Shown piece by piece: positions 1 through 8,164 of a DNA stretch of 39,996 nt. Under the pieces are notes generated by a model, which did no database searches, was not told where the DNA came from, and worked only from the letters and a program-made list of their open reading frames with translations. The stretch is taken from contig JBKBIC010000011.1 of the NCBI GenBank assembly GCA_046299435.1, forward strand, positions 1 through 39,996, given 5' to 3'. The DNA is from M3007 sp046299435. Its GTDB lineage: Bacteria; Bacteroidota; Bacteroidia; Chitinophagales; Saprospiraceae. The position numbers and the translations under genes were made by a program. Positions within the stretch are counted from its first letter, which is position 1. Each line of letters opens with the position of its first letter.

Positions 1-1
1 T

Positions 2-411
2 GCGGTGCAGGTCGGCGCGCACACCTACGCACAGACGGGCATCTACCGCGACACCCTCACGGCGGCCAACGGGTGCGACAGCATCGTGACCACTATGCTC
101 ACCGTGTTGCCGCAAATCGCTGAAAATCAGTCGTTCACGCGCTGCCACGGCCAGTCGGTGCAAGTCGGCGGGCACACCTACGCACAGACGGGCATCTACC
201 GCGACACCCTCACGGCGGCCAACGGCTGCGACAGCATCGTGACCACCATGCTCACCGTGTTGCCACAAATCGCTGAAAATCAGTCATTCACGCGCTGTTT
301 CGGCCAGTCGGTGCAGGTCGGCGCGCACACCTACGCACAGACGGGCATCTACCGCGACACCCTCGCGGCGGCCAACGGCTGCGACAGCATCGTGACCACC
401 GCACTCGAAAT
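2..411 (+). repeat. 153-bp tandem repeat inside the T9SS protein gene
   Basis: Copies begin at 5, 158 and 311 (each at the GTG of the VQVG motif), exactly 153 bp apart. They differ at only a few bases, for example cacggccag versus ttcggccag. The array continues beyond the left edge. The period is a multiple of three, so copy number can change without breaking the frame. Confidence 0.9.
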
Positions 412-1114
412 TTTGTCAGCATTGACATCCAATGCAGAGCAAAGCATTTGCGCGGGAGAATCCGTTGTGTTTGGTGAAGAAACGCTCCGGGAAAGCGGCA
501 TCTACAAGGACACATTGGTAGCAACAAGCGGATGCGACAGTATAGCCGTCCTACAACTGACGGTCGGTAATTTGTCCGTTGCGCTGCCGACAGATACATC
601 TTTCGTGCCGGGCAGTTCTCCCGTCTCCCTATCTCCCATTCTCTCGCCCGATACGTCGGCGATTGACCAGATAAACTGGTTTCCCACGACAGGGCTTTCC
701 TGTTCAGATTGTCTTGTCCCATTGGCTACGCCGACCGAGACATCTGTGTACTATATTGAGGTCATAGACGAACGCGGTTGCACGGCGACCGATTCGGTGC
801 TCATCCGTGTCCAAAAAGATATTCCCGCTAAAATTTTCATACCCTCGGCTTTTCGCCCAAGCTCGGAGGTCGGCAACCATGTTTTTGGTGTGTTCGGCGG
901 GACTGACGTGATACAGGTGAATCGGTTGCTCGTGTTCGACCGCTGGGGCGGCCTCATATTCGAGGCCGAAGATTTTCCGGCAGACGGCAAGACCGGCTGG
1001 GACGGAACCGTCCGGCACCAGACTGCCCTGCCGGGCGTTTATGTTTATGTGGCCGAAATCCTGCTACATGACGGCTCAACATTGCGCGTGAAGGGCGAGG
1101 TGACGAAATTTTGA
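2..1114 (+). CDS. Type IX-secreted repeat protein, 5'-truncated by the window edge (gliding motility-associated C-terminal domain)
   Basis: The frame is open to the left edge, so the true start lies outside the window. The N-terminal part visible here consists of a 51-residue unit (VQVG..HTYAQTGIYRDTL.. NGCDSIVTT..LTVLPQIAENQSF) present about three times almost unchanged, followed by a fourth, diverged copy around residues 140-190. A bridging region leads to a C-terminal domain of about 95 residues (from IFIPSAFRP to the end, with VFDRWGGLIFE and the GVYVY strand) that matches the type B type IX secretion signal, also called the gliding motility-associated C-terminal domain. In this family the domain targets the protein through the T9SS to the cell surface or medium. 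The repeats are probably an adhesin-like stalk; no enzymatic motif is visible. Confidence is high for the class and low for any specific role. Confidence 0.85.
   Translation, partial: AVQVGAHTYAQTGIYRDTLTAANGCDSIVTTMLTVLPQIAENQSFTRCHGQSVQVGGHTYAQTGIYRDTLTAANGCDSIVTTMLTVLPQIAENQSFTRCFGQSVQVGAHTYAQTGIYRDTLAAANGCDSIVTTALEILSALTSNAEQSICAGESVVFGEETLRESGIYKDTLVATSGCDSIAVLQLTVGNLSVALPTDTSFVPGSSPVSLSPILSPDTSAIDQINWFPTTGLSCSDCLVPLATPTETSVYYIEVIDERGCTATDSVLIRVQKDIPAKIFIPSAFRPSSEVGNHVFGVFGGTDVIQVNRLLVFDRWGGLIFEAEDFPADGKTGWDGTVRHQTALPGVYVYVAEILLHDGSTLRVKGEVTKF
617..644 (+). repeat. Heptamer-type word repeat in coding sequence
   Basis: The words tctcccg, tctccct, atctccc and attctct follow each other with a period of 7 to 8 bases. 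They encode a Ser/Pro-rich stretch (SSPVSLSPILSP) in the bridge of the T9SS protein. The pattern matches the other roughly 7-bp periodic arrays in the window. It is short, so chance codon bias remains possible. Confidence 0.5.
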
Positions 1115-1179
1115 GCGAGATGTTTTTCCGCCATCGTCGGCATCCCGAAACTTTGAATCCCGTTCCCGGCGCGGCTCGT

Positions 1180-1187
1180 TAGTTTTG
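1180..1187 (+). promoter_or_regulatory. Bacteroidota -7 box (TAGTTTTG) for the metallopeptidase gene
   Basis: TAGTTTTG fits TAnnTTTG and lies 16 bases before the ATG at 1204. A TTG that could serve as the -33 element is at 1153-1155, with a spacer of 24, slightly long for this class. Confidence 0.5.
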
Positions 1188-1203
1188 CAAACGTAATTCA
1201 ACG

Positions 1204-4200
1204 ATGCTTCACATGAATTTTTCCAAACGCTTCCACGTCCTGTTCCTCGTGCTTGGGCTGCCTGCATGGGTCGTTGCCCAGCAATTTTCACCGCAAATCC
1301 AGTTTTTCACCGAACGCGGCGCGCCCGGCCTCGCCACCTTCGCGCCCGGCGCAGAGCCGGGTTTTTACGAAAAAATGGACGTGCTGCGGGCCGTCCTGAA
1401 CCTGCAACCCGGCGACGAGCTCCGCCTCGAAAAAACGGAGACCGACGCGCTGGGTTTCATCCACGAAAAATACCGCCAGTGGCACCGGGGCGTGCGCTTG
1501 GAGCACGCGACCGTCAGCGTCCATGCCAAAGACGGCCTGCTCAAATCGGTGAGCGGCAATTTTTGCCCGCTGAAAAACATGGACGTGCAGCCCGGCATTG
1601 CGGAGCGACAGGCATTCGCCAAAGCCCTGCAATTCATTGGCGCAGAGGAATATATGTGGCAAATTCCGTCCGATGGCGTGGCCGAGCCGATAGGCGAATT
1701 GGTCATCGTCGAGGATTTCCGGGGCGGCACGGGCGCGATGCGGCTGGCTTGGAAATTCGACATCTACGCCCACCAGCCCATCAGCCGCGACCTCGTGTTC
1801 GTGGACGCACAAACCGGGGCGATTTTGCTCAAAGATGCCATCATCAAACACGCCAACTCTCCCGGCACAGCGGCCACGCGCTACTCTGGCATCCGCACCA
1901 TCACGACCGACGAACAGGCCAACGGCACCTTCCGACTCCGCGAAGCCCCGCGCGGCACCGGGCAAGGCATTGAAACTTATGACATGAACAAAGGCACCAA
2001 CTACGGCAACGCGGTGGATTTCGTGGACGACAACAACAACTGGACGGATGCCGAATGGAACAACGCCGACAAAGACAACGCCGCCCTCGATGCCCATTGG
2101 GGCGCGGAAATGACCTACGATTATTTCAGCCAAAAACACAGCCGCAACAGCTACGACAATGCCGGCTCCAAGCTCAAAAGCTATGTCCACTTCTCGACCA
2201 ATTACGACAATGCTTTCTGGGACGGCTCGCGCATGACCTACGGCGACGGCGGCGCACTGTTCAGCCCACTGACTTGCATGGATGTGTGCGCCCACGAAAT
2301 CGGGCACGGCGTGTGCCAGTTCACCTGTAACCTCGTCTATGCCAACGAACCGGGCGCGTTGAACGAATCTTTGAGCGACATCTGGGGGGCGTGCGTGGAG
2401 AAATTTGCCGACCCGAACAAGCAAACTTGGCTCATCGGCGAGGAAATCGTGCTCAGCGGCAACGCACTCCGCTACATGAGCAATCCCAACCTCGCCAACG
2501 ACCCCGACACCTACCTCGGCGCATTTTGGTACTACGGCGCAGGCGACAACGGCGGCGTACACACCAATTCGGGCGTGTTCAACTTCTTTTTTTACCTGCT
2601 TTCGCAAGGCGGCACCGGCACCAACGACCTCAACCAAGCCTACACCGTCACGGGCATCGGCACCGACGACGCGGCCAAAATCGTCTATCGCGCCGAGAGC
2701 ATTTACATGACCAGCACCACCAACTACCCGCAGGTGCGCCCGCTGCTCATCCAAGCCGCCACCGACCTTTTCGGCGGCTCTTCGCAGCAGACCATCTCCG
2801 TCCACAACGCCATGCACGCCGTCGGCATCGGCGACCCGTTCGGGGCCTGCCCGCAAGTCGGCGACCCGCTCGCGTACAACATCACGCCCACCGGAGCCAG
2901 CATCAACTGGCAGCCAGCCGTCGGTGGCTCGAACTATCGCCTCGAATACAAGGCCGGCAACGGCTCCAGCTGGACGGTCATCCCCGGCCTCACGAGCACC
3001 AACTACGTCATCACCGGGCTGCAAGCCAACACAATTTACGACTGCCGCCTCAAAACTTTTTGCACCAACGGCGACAGCTCCGTCTATGTCAACCGCAAAT
3101 TCACGACCCAACAAAACGGTGCCTGCCCGGAGCAATACGAACTCAACAACACCCTCGCCACCGCTGCCCCGTTCCCGCTCAACGAAACCAAAACCGCCCT
3201 CATCCAAACCAACCTCGACCTCGATTATTACACCTTCACGCTGACCACCGCACAGACCATCACGGTCACAATGACCACATTGCCAGCCGATTACGACATC
3301 AAACTGCTTTCCAGCACCGGCTCCCAACTGGCCGTCTCCGAAAACGGCGGCACCTCCAACGAGACCATCACCTACCCCGCCACCGCCGGGACGTACAAAC
3401 TTTTCATTTATGGCTGGAACGGCGCGGCCAACGTCAACACTTGCTACACCCTCAAAGTCACCGCCCCCGCGCAAAGCAACTGCAACGACGTTTTTGAGCC
3501 GAACGAAACCCAAGCCACCGCCACAAATTTGACCTCCGGCTCGGCGATTGACGCAAGCATCGGCTCGGCCTCCGACGTGGATTGGTTCAAAATCACGGTC
3601 GCCGCGCCGTCCAATTTGACCGCCGCATTGACCAGCCTCCCGGCAAATTTTGACCTCGAACTTTTCAACGCCGCCGGCACCTCGCTCGCCGTTTCCCAAA
3701 ACACAGGCACGACAAGCGAAAACATCACCTTCGCGGCCACCACGCCCGGCGATTACTTCCTGAAAATCAATGGAGTAGGCGGCGCGTTCGATATTTCCGA
3801 CTGCTACAATTTGCTGGCGACCGCCACGCCAATCCCGTGCAGCGACCCGTTCGAGCCGAACAACAACTTGACCAACGCCGCGCTGCTCACGCTTGGCACC
3901 CCGATTGACGCGGCCATCGGCACCGCCACCGACGCGGACTGGTTCAAGGTCGTGGTGACTGCGCCAGCCACCCTGTCCGCCGCGCTGACCAGCCTGCCGC
4001 ACAACTACGACCTCCGGCTGTACTCGGCGAGCAGTGCGCTGCTGGCCCTGTCCGTGAACACGGGCACCGCCGACGAAAACATCCTGTTCAACGTGCTGAC
4101 TTCCGGCACTTATTACCTGAAAATCACGACCGTCGGCGGCCTGTTCAGCAGCTCCGATTGTTACAATTTGCTCGTGTCGGCCACGCCCATCACGCTGTGC

Positions 4201-5223
4201 AGCGACCCGTTCGAGCCGAACAACAGCCAAGCTGCCGCCGCGCCGCTCGCCTTCGGCACTCCGATTGACGCGGGCATCACGAGCACGACCGATGCGGATT
4301 GGTTCAAAATCAGCCCCACGAGCGCGGGGACTTTGGCCGCTTCGCTGACGAGTTTGCCCGCCAATTTTGACCTTCGGCTGTACAATGCCGCCGGGACGCA
4401 GGTCGCCATTTCCAAAAACCTCGGCACCGCCGACGAGAGCCTCAGCTACACCGTGACCGCGCCGGGCGATTTTTTCCTGAAAATCAGCGGTGTTTCAGGC
4501 GCGAACAGCGCGACGGATTGCTACGCGCTGCTCGCCACGTTCACGCCAGCCTGCACGGATGTTTGGGAACCGAACAACTCGCTTTCCGCCGCCGCGCCCG
4601 TCCCGCTCGATTCGAACATCCAAGCCAACCTGAACACCACCGCCGACAAGGATTATTTCAAGTTCGGCAACTCGGCGGCCACGCCCAACATCCGGGTCAC
4701 GCTCAGCGGCCTGCCCAGCAATTACGACCTGAAACTGTACCGAAACAGCACCTTGCTCGGTGCCTCGACCCAAGCGGGCACGGCCGACGAGACCATCGTT
4801 TTCAATACTTCGGTGGTCAATGCCAACCACCGCGTGTATGTCTATCGCGGTGCGGGCGGCGCGGCGAGCCTGAGTTGCTACACGCTGCGGGTCGAGTTGA
4901 GTGCCGCGCCGTTTTTCGCGCCCTTTGCCGACGACCGCGAGGAGCAGGAGCCGAGCTTCGCCGAGGGCCTGCAAATCTTCCCGAACCCGGCCAGCGAGCG
5001 CGTGCAAATCATCCTGCCGGGCGACCCGGACGCGCCTGCCCCGACACAAATTTTCATCGTGGACGCACTGGGCCGCGTGGTGCAAAACCTCCAAGCCGAT
5101 GCCGCGCCCAGCCTCGCGCTTTCGGTGGATGTGGCCGGGTTCGCGCCGGGCGTTTACCTCCTGCGGGCCGTGCAAAATGGCGTGTGGTCGAGCGGGAAAT
5201 TCATCGTCCAGCACGGGCGATAA
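1204..5223 (+). CDS. Secreted M4 family (thermolysin-like) metallopeptidase with five PPC domains and T9SS type A sorting domain
   Basis: A 1339-residue secreted zinc endopeptidase. A signal peptide (about residues 1-25, ending AWVVAQ) is followed by an FTP/PepSY propeptide (about 40-205) and the M4 catalytic domain (about 220-545). The zinc site is HEIGH at 364-368 with the third ligand Glu388 in NESLSD, 24 residues after the first His exactly as in thermolysin. The catalytic His453 lies in GGVHTNSG. A fibronectin III-like domain (about 555-638) precedes five PPC domains beginning near residues 641, 759, 879, 999 and 1117, each with a (D/P)xxEPN start. The C-terminus (about 1255-1339, IFPNPASERV to GKFIVQHGR) is a type A T9SS sorting domain. 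The start at 1204 has an alternative ATG at 1213. It is probably a monocistronic gene, with a promoter-like box upstream and a hairpin downstream. Likely role: extracellular protein degradation. Confidence 0.93.
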   Translation: MLHMNFSKRFHVLFLVLGLPAWVVAQQFSPQIQFFTERGAPGLATFAPGAEPGFYEKMDVLRAVLNLQPGDELRLEKTETDALGFIHEKYRQWHRGVRLEHATVSVHAKDGLLKSVSGNFCPLKNMDVQPGIAERQAFAKALQFIGAEEYMWQIPSDGVAEPIGELVIVEDFRGGTGAMRLAWKFDIYAHQPISRDLVFVDAQTGAILLKDAIIKHANSPGTAATRYSGIRTITTDEQANGTFRLREAPRGTGQGIETYDMNKGTNYGNAVDFVDDNNNWTDAEWNNADKDNAALDAHWGAEMTYDYFSQKHSRNSYDNAGSKLKSYVHFSTNYDNAFWDGSRMTYGDGGALFSPLTCMDVCAHEIGHGVCQFTCNLVYANEPGALNESLSDIWGACVEKFADPNKQTWLIGEEIVLSGNALRYMSNPNLANDPDTYLGAFWYYGAGDNGGVHTNSGVFNFFFYLLSQGGTGTNDLNQAYTVTGIGTDDAAKIVYRAESIYMTSTTNYPQVRPLLIQAATDLFGGSSQQTISVHNAMHAVGIGDPFGACPQVGDPLAYNITPTGASINWQPAVGGSNYRLEYKAGNGSSWTVIPGLTSTNYVITGLQANTIYDCRLKTFCTNGDSSVYVNRKFTTQQNGACPEQYELNNTLATAAPFPLNETKTALIQTNLDLDYYTFTLTTAQTITVTMTTLPADYDIKLLSSTGSQLAVSENGGTSNETITYPATAGTYKLFIYGWNGAANVNTCYTLKVTAPAQSNCNDVFEPNETQATATNLTSGSAIDASIGSASDVDWFKITVAAPSNLTAALTSLPANFDLELFNAAGTSLAVSQNTGTTSENITFAATTPGDYFLKINGVGGAFDISDCYNLLATATPIPCSDPFEPNNNLTNAALLTLGTPIDAAIGTATDADWFKVVVTAPATLSAALTSLPHNYDLRLYSASSALLALSVNTGTADENILFNVLTSGTYYLKITTVGGLFSSSDCYNLLVSATPITLCSDPFEPNNSQAAAAPLAFGTPIDAGITSTTDADWFKISPTSAGTLAASLTSLPANFDLRLYNAAGTQVAISKNLGTADESLSYTVTAPGDFFLKISGVSGANSATDCYALLATFTPACTDVWEPNNSLSAAAPVPLDSNIQANLNTTADKDYFKFGNSAATPNIRVTLSGLPSNYDLKLYRNSTLLGASTQAGTADETIVFNTSVVNANHRVYVYRGAGGAASLSCYTLRVELSAAPFFAPFADDREEQEPSFAEGLQIFPNPASERVQIILPGDPDAPAPTQIFIVDALGRVVQNLQADAAPSLALSVDVAGFAPGVYLLRAVQNGVWSSGKFIVQHGR
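3478..4551 (+). repeat. Tandem PPC-domain coding repeats, period 360 bp
   Basis: PPC copies 2, 3 and 4 start at 3478, 3838 and 4198, exactly 360 bp apart, and share words such as gacccgttcgagccgaacaa. Copies 1 (about 3121) and 5 (about 4552) are more diverged. This indicates internal domain duplication. Confidence 0.8.
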
Positions 5224-5245
5224 CCGACCCGGACGCAGGAAAAGC

Positions 5246-5306
5246 AAGAGCCAGCCCCGACTTCGAATCACTGGGAATCGAAGCGGGGGCTGGCTCTTGG
5301 CGTTTT
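5246..5306 (+). terminator. Hairpin terminator after the metallopeptidase gene
   Basis: The arm aagagccagcccc (5246-5258) pairs perfectly with 5286-5298. A second inner pairing (acttcga with atcgaag) extends the stem. A short T run (cgttttt) follows at 5301-5307. It lies 22 bases after the stop codon. Confidence 0.75.
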
Positions 5307-5335
5307 TGGGAATCCGTTTAATTCCTTGAAAATCA

Positions 5336-5475
5336 GTCCCGTAGGGACGGTGCGTTTATAGAACCGGGCACAAAACCCGCCCGTAGTCCCGTAGGGACGA
5401 AACATCATGTGCCGTCCCTACGGGACTTTGCGCCGCCTCTGTTGATATGCTATAAACGCGCTGTCCCTACGGGAC
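5336..5475. repeat. Nested GTCCCGTAGGGAC palindrome cluster (REP/REPIN-like)
   Basis: Four copies of a 13-bp near-palindrome fill this gap: gtcccgtagggac at 5336-5348 and 5396-5408, and its reverse complement at 5424-5436 and 5463-5475. The outer pair forms longer arms (5336-5361 against 5450-5475, through gcgtttatag) and the inner pair forms a second hairpin. The arrangement is two forward then two reverse, as in REPIN-type elements. Nothing coding is visible here. A variant copy is at 11046-11058. It sits between convergent genes and may also terminate transcription. Confidence 0.8.
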
Positions 5476-5508
5476 TGATGAAGCCCTGCCCGGTTGTCGG
5501 ATAGGTGT

Positions 5509-6816
5509 TTACGACGCGGCGACCTCTTGCTCGGCCTGCTCCACAAACTGCCTGAGCAACTTGGTGTGCGGGTGCTGCTCGCCGAGATTTTTCAGAAAGT
5601 TGGCGTGTGCCTGTCGAAAAAGCAGCAGGGCTTCCGGCCAACGACCTTCGGCGGCATAGACGTTTGCCAGATTTGATTGGCATCGTGCGACGTTGGGATG
5701 TTCGTTTCCAAAGTTTTTCACTGCGGAAGCGAGTGCGGCTTCGAGCAAATCGCGGGCGCGGGCGTACTCGCCCAAGTTCAGATAGACGTTTGCCAGATTT
5801 GATTGGCGGACTGCGACGGTGGGATGTTCGTTTCCAAAGTTTTTCACTGCGGAAGCGAGTGCGGCTTCGAGCAAATCGCGGGCGCGGGCGTACTCGCCCA
5901 AGTCGGAATAGACGTTTGCCAGATTTGATTGGCGGACTGCGACGGTGGGATGTTCCGGGCCGAGGTTTTTCAAATCCAGTTCCAACGCTCTTCCGAGCAG
6001 CCTTGCCGCCCGGTCGTAGTTGCCGAGGTATTGCTCAAAGGTACCGAGTCTGTCGAGTACCTCTGAAAATACATCAGGCGCAACCTGCTCATAATCAAGT
6101 GATAAGGCAATGCGAAGCCAGTCGTTGGCGGTGTCCAATCCGAGTTGGTAGAGGCCTGCGGTGTCGCAAAGTTGGAGGGCTTGGGCGTGGAGTTCGTCGA
6201 GGAGCTTGGCGTTTTCGGGCTTGATTTCAATTGCCGCAATGCGGTCTTGCAGGCGGTTGATTTCTGCGAGCCTTTCCGGTTGGTTGCCGCCGCCGAGGGT
6301 GCTGACGGGGGCGCGGTCTTGGAAAGCGGCGAATGGCGGTTTTGCGTTTTCGGCGGACGGGGGCAGTTCGAGCGTTGCCAAAAAGCTCAGCACCGACCAC
6401 CAGTCGGGTATTTGTTTCATGCATTGCTCCACAAATCGCTCACCGGGCGGAATGAAAGCGACTATCGTGAGCGGCAGCCGGGCCACTTTACCACGCCGCT
6501 GGTTGAACCCGACGGCGATGCCGGGCTTTTTCTCTTGGTCAAACAGATTTTCAAAATCATCAAGGAATACGAAACCGCTCCGGTACTGGCAAATGTGCTC
6601 GATGAGCGAGTCGTAGGTCTCGTTTTTGACCGTGAGCGACAACAAAGGGCGTTCGGGGAACCGTTGGCGGAGGTAGTCTTTGGTGCGCTGCACCAAGCTA
6701 AAATGATTCCACTGGGCTACCACGAAGTGAAAAGTGTCGCCCTCGACGGCATTGGCGAGGTATTCGAGTTCTTCAAGCGGCGGGCCGGGCGGCTTTGACG
6801 TGTTGGTGGTAAGCAT
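5509..6816 (-). CDS. TPR protein with degenerate NTPase-like N-terminus, partner of the upstream ATPase
   Basis: A 435-residue protein. The start is placed at the ATG at 6816; the open frame extends further upstream, but that part only shadows the ATPase gene. Residues 25-150 look like a P-loop NTPase fold without a Walker A: a first strand FHFVVAQ, then a Walker B-like GFVFLDDFENL (81-91), then a strand LTIVAF (116-121). Residues 180-255 are helical. Residues about 255-430 are kinesin-light-chain-type TPRs with a 42-residue period (HPTVAVRQSNLANVY..LGEYARARDLLEAAL). The gene overlaps the ATPase gene by 44 bp, so the two are translationally coupled. TPR arrays of this kind serve as ligand or partner sensors in STAND proteins. 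No nuclease, TIR or protease effector is visible. The TPR assignment is secure; the pseudo-NTPase is an inference from strand pattern. Confidence 0.8.
   Translation of the reverse strand: MLTTNTSKPPGPPLEELEYLANAVEGDTFHFVVAQWNHFSLVQRTKDYLRQRFPERPLLSLTVKNETYDSLIEHICQYRSGFVFLDDFENLFDQEKKPGIAVGFNQRRGKVARLPLTIVAFIPPGERFVEQCMKQIPDWWSVLSFLATLELPPSAENAKPPFAAFQDRAPVSTLGGGNQPERLAEINRLQDRIAAIEIKPENAKLLDELHAQALQLCDTAGLYQLGLDTANDWLRIALSLDYEQVAPDVFSEVLDRLGTFEQYLGNYDRAARLLGRALELDLKNLGPEHPTVAVRQSNLANVYSDLGEYARARDLLEAALASAVKNFGNEHPTVAVRQSNLANVYLNLGEYARARDLLEAALASAVKNFGNEHPNVARCQSNLANVYAAEGRWPEALLLFRQAHANFLKNLGEQHPHTKLLRQFVEQAEQEVAAS
5659..6036 (-). repeat. 126-bp tandem repeat encoding TPR units
   Basis: The word gacgtttgccagatttgatt recurs at 5659, 5785 and 5911, exactly 126 bp (42 codons) apart. 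The copies starting at 5785 and 5911 are almost identical over their first 110 bases. This is the DNA trace of recent TPR duplication, and copy number can vary in frame. Confidence 0.85.
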
Positions 6817-8122
6817 CGGAAAGTTCGAGGATTGGGTTGGGCCGTTTGTAGCTCCCGTCGTTGTATTCCATGAGCAAGAGCCTTTCGAGCAGTTCCTGCA
6901 CGGTATCGTCAAATGGCGCGCTGTGGTTGTGTGCCACCTCCTTGATTTTTGCCCATTGCTCCGGCTTGACATACTGGGCGGTCTGGTTGGCGAGGCGCGA
7001 CAAGCCTTTTTCGAGGGCGGCGTGGTCAATGATGCCTTTGGCCCTGTCCGCGTGGACGTTGGCCGTTTTCAGGATTTTGAGCAGCTCGCGCGGGCTGCCC
7101 CCGCTGAGGCAAATGGCTTTTTCGATGAGTGCTTCGTCCTCGAAAAGGTTCGTTTCGATGCGCTTGGCGACAAATTCCTTGAATTTTTTGAGGGCTTCCG
7201 GTCTCTTCTGGCCGTCCTTTTCCACGATTTTGACGAACGGAAACGACTCCACGAAAAAGTATTGTTGCAGTATTTGCCGCTCTTTCATCAATTCGATGGG
7301 CAGGGTAAAAAGTGTGTACGCTTCTATCTGCCGGATTCGGTTGGTTTCTTCCATGACGATTTTCCGGCGGGTGTCGGCGGTCATGGTTTTTTCCAGGCCG
7401 TCCACGATGAAGAGGATTTCCTGCCCCAGCTTTTTTTGGCGGATAGATTGGTTGGCCTCTTCGATGTACAGGTTGAACTGGCGAGCGAAATCGTCGAAGC
7501 GGTTTTTCAAGGTGGAGCGCACCGAGGTGGCTCGCTCGTGGCTGCCTTTCATACCTGCTTTCAGGGAGCCGAAGAATTTGAGGATGCTCCAAAAGCCGCC
7601 CAGCTCTGCCTCGGTTCCTACTTCGATGCTCGCTTCGCCAGTTATGGAACGGTTGACTTCCTTGATTGTCTCGTCGAACCATTTTTTCAGGCTGTGCATG
7701 GCTCCTTCGTCAATCTTGATGTCATGTTCCCGGAGGGCTTCGGTGAGTTTTTCGAGCTGAAAAACGAGGATGTCCATGTATTCGAGGTTGTTCAGGTCGA
7801 GTCCCTCGTCAATGTTGCAAACCACGCAGAAGAAGCAGTCGGGCTTTGAAAGTTTTTGGGCGTATTTCTGCAACTCGGAGGTTTTGCCGCTGCCGCGCAT
7901 CCCGCCGAGGAAAAAAGTCACTTTGTTTTGGCCGTTGATGGATGGGTCGAACGTGAGGTTGTCCCCGTTGATGTCCACGTTCAGGTTGGCATAGACGATG
8001 CGCTCCTCGAAATCGCCTCGCACTTGTGAGAAATCGGTAAAGAATGGGTGATCTGGGCCGATAGGCTCGTCAAAATTCACAGCTTGGTTTACCTCGGCGA
8101 GTTTAGTTGCCTGCTTGCTCAT
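6773..8122 (-). CDS. P-loop ATPase (STAND/AAA-like) with C-terminal winged helix
   Basis: A 449-residue ATPase. The Walker A motif is GGMRGSGKT at 73-81, Walker B is ILFIVDGLE at 236-244 (Asp241), and a sensor-like LSGGSPREL is at 339-347. Residues about 385-435 (VKPEQWAKIKEV..LLERLLLMEYNDG.. RPNPILEL) look like a winged-helix domain, as found after the NTPase module in STAND/ORC-like proteins. There is no signal peptide, membrane segment or recognised effector domain. The gene starts 42 bases after the end of upp on the same strand, has its own -7-like box, and overlaps the TPR gene downstream. The inferred role is a nucleotide-driven switch whose sensor is the TPR partner. Defence or signalling is possible but not shown by the sequence. 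Confidence 0.85.
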   Translation of the reverse strand: MSKQATKLAEVNQAVNFDEPIGPDHPFFTDFSQVRGDFEERIVYANLNVDINGDNLTFDPSINGQNKVTFFLGGMRGSGKTSELQKYAQKLSKPDCFFCVVCNIDEGLDLNNLEYMDILVFQLEKLTEALREHDIKIDEGAMHSLKKWFDETIKEVNRSITGEASIEVGTEAELGGFWSILKFFGSLKAGMKGSHERATSVRSTLKNRFDDFARQFNLYIEEANQSIRQKKLGQEILFIVDGLEKTMTADTRRKIVMEETNRIRQIEAYTLFTLPIELMKERQILQQYFFVESFPFVKIVEKDGQKRPEALKKFKEFVAKRIETNLFEDEALIEKAICLSGGSPRELLKILKTANVHADRAKGIIDHAALEKGLSRLANQTAQYVKPEQWAKIKEVAHNHSAPFDDTVQELLERLLLMEYNDGSYKRPNPILELSDAYHQHVKAARPAA

Positions 8123-8144
8123 GTTTAAAAGTTGAATTTCGGCT

Positions 8145-8152
8145 CAAAACTA
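8145..8152 (-). promoter_or_regulatory. -7-like box (TAGTTTTG) before the ATPase/TPR pair
   Basis: On the minus strand TAGTTTTG lies 22 bases before the ATG at 8122, within the short gap after upp. This suggests the pair can be transcribed apart from upp. No convincing -33 element was found at normal spacing. Confidence 0.4.
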
Positions 8153-8164
8153 CATTTCCTCTGG

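Noticed and set aside
2..411. CRISPR-like array at the left edge
   Set aside because: Units of 153 bp are continuous coding sequence with no spacers.
1288..4230. 980-residue open frame antisense to the metallopeptidase gene
   Set aside because: It lies wholly antisense to a gene with full M4 motifs and is Arg/Gly/Val-rich without any domain; a GC-rich shadow frame.
5336..5475. Remnant CRISPR array
   Set aside because: Repeats of 13 bp in both orientations at irregular spacing; REP-like, not CRISPR.
5509..7029. Longer TPR protein start at 7029
   Set aside because: The first 71 residues are out-of-frame ATPase coding sequence, rich in Ser, Thr, Arg and Pro; the ATG at 6816 is preferred.
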